From Opisthorchis felineus (taxonomy: Eukaryota; Platyhelminthes; Trematoda; Opisthorchiida; Opisthorchiidae), in contig SJOL01009565.1 of assembly GCA_004794785.1 (NCBI GenBank), forward strand, positions 488,408-552,407: 64,000 bases of DNA, written 5' to 3'. Positions within the stretch are counted from its first letter, which is position 1; every line of letters begins with the position of its first letter. Below, one piece after another: positions 60,901 through 64,000 of the stretch. The translations under genes were made by a program, and so were the position numbers. The notes under the pieces were generated by a model. It saw nothing but the letters and a program-made list of their open reading frames with translations. It was not told the origin of the DNA and did no database searches.

Positions 60901-62125
60901 TTTTTCCTGCAAATGATGTTCCGTCAGTCTTCCGAGCTCTCTCTTTCTCTCTGAGCTAGGCTAAGCTTAGCCACGACCAAGTACAAAGTGGTGAAGTTAC
61001 ATGATGGTCATCATTCTTATCACCTGAGTCACCACAAGTAAAGTTTGTGCTGCCTACTCAGATAAGAGCCACAAAGCGGGATTATCAGCATTAGGGTGTG
61101 CACCCGTCTACCACTGATGTACCGACGGAGCAAGATTTCGGCTACTACTGAGCTATCGTCCGTTGGCTCATCCTATGGTACAGTTTTTTACTCTTTATTG
61201 AGGCTCTGACACGTTCCAACAAATCCTGATTTATGTGCTTCCTACGCTGTACCTTCGGTCAAGCCAAGTCAATTCCAGTCAAGGGAGACCTTGTAACGTT
61301 GAGTTAGGCGATGTCAGCAGTGCTCATTCCACCAGTCCTTTAACTTGAGAGTTGATAAAAAACCAGGCGAGTGGCACTGGAACCCCTTCCCCAATGTTTC
61401 TTCGTGGTTATTTTACGAACAGAAAGGTATCTCCCGTTCGATCCTTGAAGGTTTCGCTTCCTGAAGAAAAGTAAAAAGTTGGTTACCACTAAAATGTTCC
61501 ACGAAGTAGATGTTCCCCGGTTCTTACCACCCCACCTTCATTACCATCAACACCATGGTCCTGAACAACAACACACTAGCCGCGGTGAATACTACTACCA
61601 TACAACCCTGCTTAGAAAACGCCACTGTGAGTAGCTGACGAGAGAAAATGCTGGGAGGCTGGTGCAAAATGTCCTATATGCCAATCACCAAAGCCAGTTT
61701 CTTCCACTTTTGCCTTCCTTGAACTATTTACTTCTCATTTTAATGACACTAGGATTAAATTCTTCCCCAGAATTTTGTTCACTATTCGACTCAGACCACA
61801 GACTTCGTCTGTTTTGCTATCTGCTAATGATTCCCACTCACCGTAGTACGTGTTGCTAAAAGCTAAGCTACAATGAGGCAGGGTATACTTTACTGATAGG
61901 GAACCACCACATTTGGAAATGAACCGCGCCCCCGTTCACGTTCATACTAGGAGCCATCACGGTCGACACGTTTCCGATTGACAGTAATGGTCTACCGCAT
62001 AGCTTAGCGGACAGCTTAGTTGAAAGTGCGCACTCGGCAACACTGCTGAAGAAAGCCAACCCGCACACGCTGCGAGCGGTGTGTTGTGTTAACAAACGTG
62101 ACCAAACAGCAACGACATAACTCAC

Positions 62126-63123
62126 CCACTGCATTTTGTTTGACCCGATTCTGTACCAGCGCTGTTTCTTCTGTCTGCACACCGCATACGGGTGATTGTT
62201 CGATCTGGTTAATCTGGCGAAGCATTTGACGAATCCGGCCACCCAGAGGTGCTAAAGCTTCGTTTGCCTGATCGATGAAGGCCAAATGAAGCGGAATCCG
62301 TGTACTGTCAACCATGAGGTCACGAGTGGTGTAACCATCAATTTTACAGAGTTGAGCTGCAACCCATTCTAATGTCTGCTCCAACTCTTCGGTTTTGACC
62401 AGTAGGTCATTCAGTTCATTTTCGATTGTGGTTGTAACTAGGTCGTCGAATACATGCCCACCTGTCTCCGCTGTTGGGTGTTCTGAATTCGTCATCTCGG
62501 TCCCTCGAGCTGAGGATTTTGTGTCGCTGTTGGCTTGACTGTCACACTCTGGGATGGGATCCAAAACCGATAGCCGACTGGATTCTAGGTCCCTCGATAC
62601 GGTAGTGCGCTGGACACAATCTGTTTTTAACACACTACTTTGAAGGCCAACATCAGTACAAATGGAACTGATACATTGTTCCTGTTCCATCACCTTGCCC
62701 TGAATGTTCCATTCAGTGCTTTCAACGTTTGCAAATTGTTCTGGTGCGGGTAACGGACTAAGCACTCCGAGATAATCGGACGTAACGGAATCGTGTAGCA
62801 GTGGACTTGCCCAGGACTCATTGAGTTCAGAGTGGTTCACTAGAGAAATCTGGGATCGGGAACAGTCACCTGGACTAGCAGAAATATCCAGTCTGGTCTG
62901 TTCCCGACTAAGTGTTTTGTGACTCGCAGTCAAGAATATGATAATTTCACTGGTGTAGCTTGATGTGATGCTATCATTTGAAATTTTGTGATAGTCGTAG
63001 GAGGACTGTTTCGGTCGTACTGATATGGATACATGGGTGCATTTAGCAAATGTAGATGGGCAGACGAATCGAGATACCACTCGATCGGCTGTCTTTGAAT
63101 TTGCTTCCTCGAAATGCACATCT
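62126..63123 (-). CDS. Exon 1 of window: Ser/Thr-rich linker then spectrin-like helix
   Basis: Acceptor CTCTTTTACAG ends at 63124 and donor GTGAGT occupies 62120-62125. The exon starts with the third base of a split codon and ends with one base (G) of the next. It encodes about 332 residues. Roughly the first 232 are Ser/Thr/Glu-rich with no repeat that I recognise and look like a disordered linker. Helix-forming sequence starts at ENELNDLLVKTEELEQTLEW and continues for about 100 residues (LHLAFIDQANEAL, IRQMLRQINQIEQ), which is spectrin-like. At 998 nt it is the longest exon here. The coding part upstream must lie beyond 63123, and I found no matching exon before the window ends. Confidence 0.82.
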
Positions 63124-64000
63124 CTGTAAAAGAGGAGAGATAACATATTAGTAAAGGATATCAAGAAGTTCGGGTTCAGATTTCTCTTCATTACAGTTAG
63201 CACATCGTTCACTTGATCCGTGTAAGAGGTTTCCTAGGTAAACTTTTATTTGCAATCTAAGCTGGTAATAACGTGAGGCGCAGCTGACTCCCTTCTTGAT
63301 AACATTCCTCAACTTAATTTTCTGTGCATACTCCGCCTCATGCTTCAGCGGAAACGATATTCAAGATATTCAAGTGTTAGGAGACCAGACTTACTTGTCG
63401 AGTCAAAAAAGTGAAACCGGTGATGGGCCTTCCAACCATGTAGGTAGTGTCTTACTAAGGATAGTACTTCAAAGTCTCGTTCCTTACGAAATAAGGGGAC
63501 TTTGTGTAGCACATTGAGAGTCACAGCGAGAGATCCAGACGATATCCGGTCGAGTCTCCCGAAACTATCAACTTACGTATATGCCCAATTTGGTGTTCAA
63601 ATGCGAAATACAAGTGACAGAAATCAAGAAACTTGAGAAGCCTTGGAAAGAGCAAAACTGGTTGTGGGCTGTCTAATTGGGCATCTCCAGAATCTGTATA
63701 AGTGGCGTCACTTGAAAAGATACTGCTAGATGTCTTGAGACAACTCAGTAAATTTATAAGTTGACTTTTCAGTCAGGAAAAACTCTATCCAGTAACAGTC
63801 GCATTTACCAAAGTGTAATAAAAAGGTGTTTGTGGGGTTAAAAAATTATTAAGCCGGAATGTACTAAGGTTATCAAAGTAAACGCATCAATTAAGCTGAG
63901 AAGCGAAAGTGATAAGCATTGATACCCATGCCGGACACCATTCCAATTGTGCCCTGTTGTTAATACTTCCATAAGGATGGGTTATGTTCCCAGATCATAT
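63124..64000 (-). other. Intron upstream of exon 1 (continues right)
   Basis: Exon 1 starts with a split codon needing two upstream bases, so a further exon must exist. A GTAAGT donor-like site lies on the minus strand at 63571-63576, but the frame it would need is closed by a stop about 20 nt before it. No other exon or element is recognised. Confidence 0.55.

Larger units (their letters stand above)
50621..62125 (-). other. Intron between exons 1 and 2 (11.5 kb)
   Basis: Donor GTGAGT and acceptor TTTTGCCCGACAG are joined by phase 1 agreement. It contains ribozyme-repeat copy 3 (51757-51966) and an RTE reverse-transcriptase remnant (57720-57945). I found no other exon; the remaining ORFs are short, overlapping and without known domains. 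Confidence 0.6.
1949..63123 (-). other. Spectraplakin-like gene (partial), rod and EF-hand portion, 23 exons
   Basis: This is the span of one gene on the minus strand, open at both ends. I joined 23 exons by hand using AG acceptors, GT donors and phase agreement; they sum to 7408 nt and read through 2469 complete codons. The rod exons encode long amphipathic helices with periodic Leu and Trp as in spectrin repeats. The final exon encodes the WRxxFxxWxxxxxxRVxDLF helix and two EF-hand-like units at the place where MACF1, dystonin, Short stop and VAB-10 carry theirs. From family knowledge, such proteins bridge F-actin and microtubules in the cell cortex. The actin-binding CH domains, plakin domain and GAS2 domain are not in the window. 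Eighteen of the 22 junctions are phase 0, so many exons could be skipped without breaking frame. Alternatives are another spectrin-repeat giant (dystrophin, nesprin), but the EF-hand exon favours spectraplakin. Confidence 0.82.

Noticed and set aside
61080..61170. tRNA-like A box (TAGCTCAGTAGTAG) on the minus strand
   Set aside because: No B box at the proper distance and no SINE body; too degenerate to call.
63571..63576. GTAAGT donor-like site for an exon upstream of exon 1
   Set aside because: Exon 1 needs a phase 2 partner; that frame has a stop about 20 nt before the site.

Overview
The window is eukaryotic and most likely from a digenean trematode (fluke). The minus strand carries short coding islands bounded by GT/AG splice signals and separated by introns of 0.1 to 11.5 kb. 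Between them lie tRNA-derived SINEs, an RTE-type retrotransposon remnant and a short repeat with a hammerhead ribozyme core, a combination typical of flatworm genomes. No prokaryotic operon, CRISPR array or rRNA is present. The species cannot be named from the sequence alone.

The window lies inside one giant gene read right to left. I could join 23 exons from 63123 down to 1949. Their reading phases agree at all 22 junctions, giving 7408 nt and 2469 complete codons with no internal stop. The protein is long, helical and coiled-coil-like with spectrin-repeat character. The last exon holds the FxxWRxxFxxW helix and the EF-hand pair that follow the rod in spectraplakins (MACF1, dystonin/BPAG1, Drosophila Short stop, worm VAB-10). 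The window therefore covers the rod and EF-hand part of a fluke spectraplakin, a cytoskeletal linker between actin and microtubules. The actin-binding and plakin parts should lie to the right of the window, and the GAS2 microtubule-binding domain to the left.

Layout by coordinate: 1-1948 is the intron after the EF-hand exon (a ribozyme-repeat pair and a SINE). 1949-3872 holds four closely spaced exons ending in the EF-hands. 3873-13061 is a 9.2 kb intron. 13062-18666 has four rod exons. 18667-21725 is an intron with a SINE and the best ribozyme core. 21726-47284 has thirteen rod exons with introns of 0.15 to 4 kb. 47285-49823 is an intron. 49824-50620 is a long rod exon. 50621-62125 is an 11.5 kb intron with an RTE fragment and another ribozyme-repeat copy. 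62126-63123 is a 1 kb exon whose first two thirds are a Ser/Thr-rich linker.

Two things stand out. The first EF-hand loop is interrupted by an insertion of roughly 85 Ser/Thr-rich residues, and the second loop is degenerate, so calcium binding is probably lost. A dispersed repeat of about 200 to 300 bp carries a type I hammerhead ribozyme core with a minimal palindromic CCGG stem III; four copies are visible, some rearranged, and one lies 77 nt after a 5' splice site in sense orientation.
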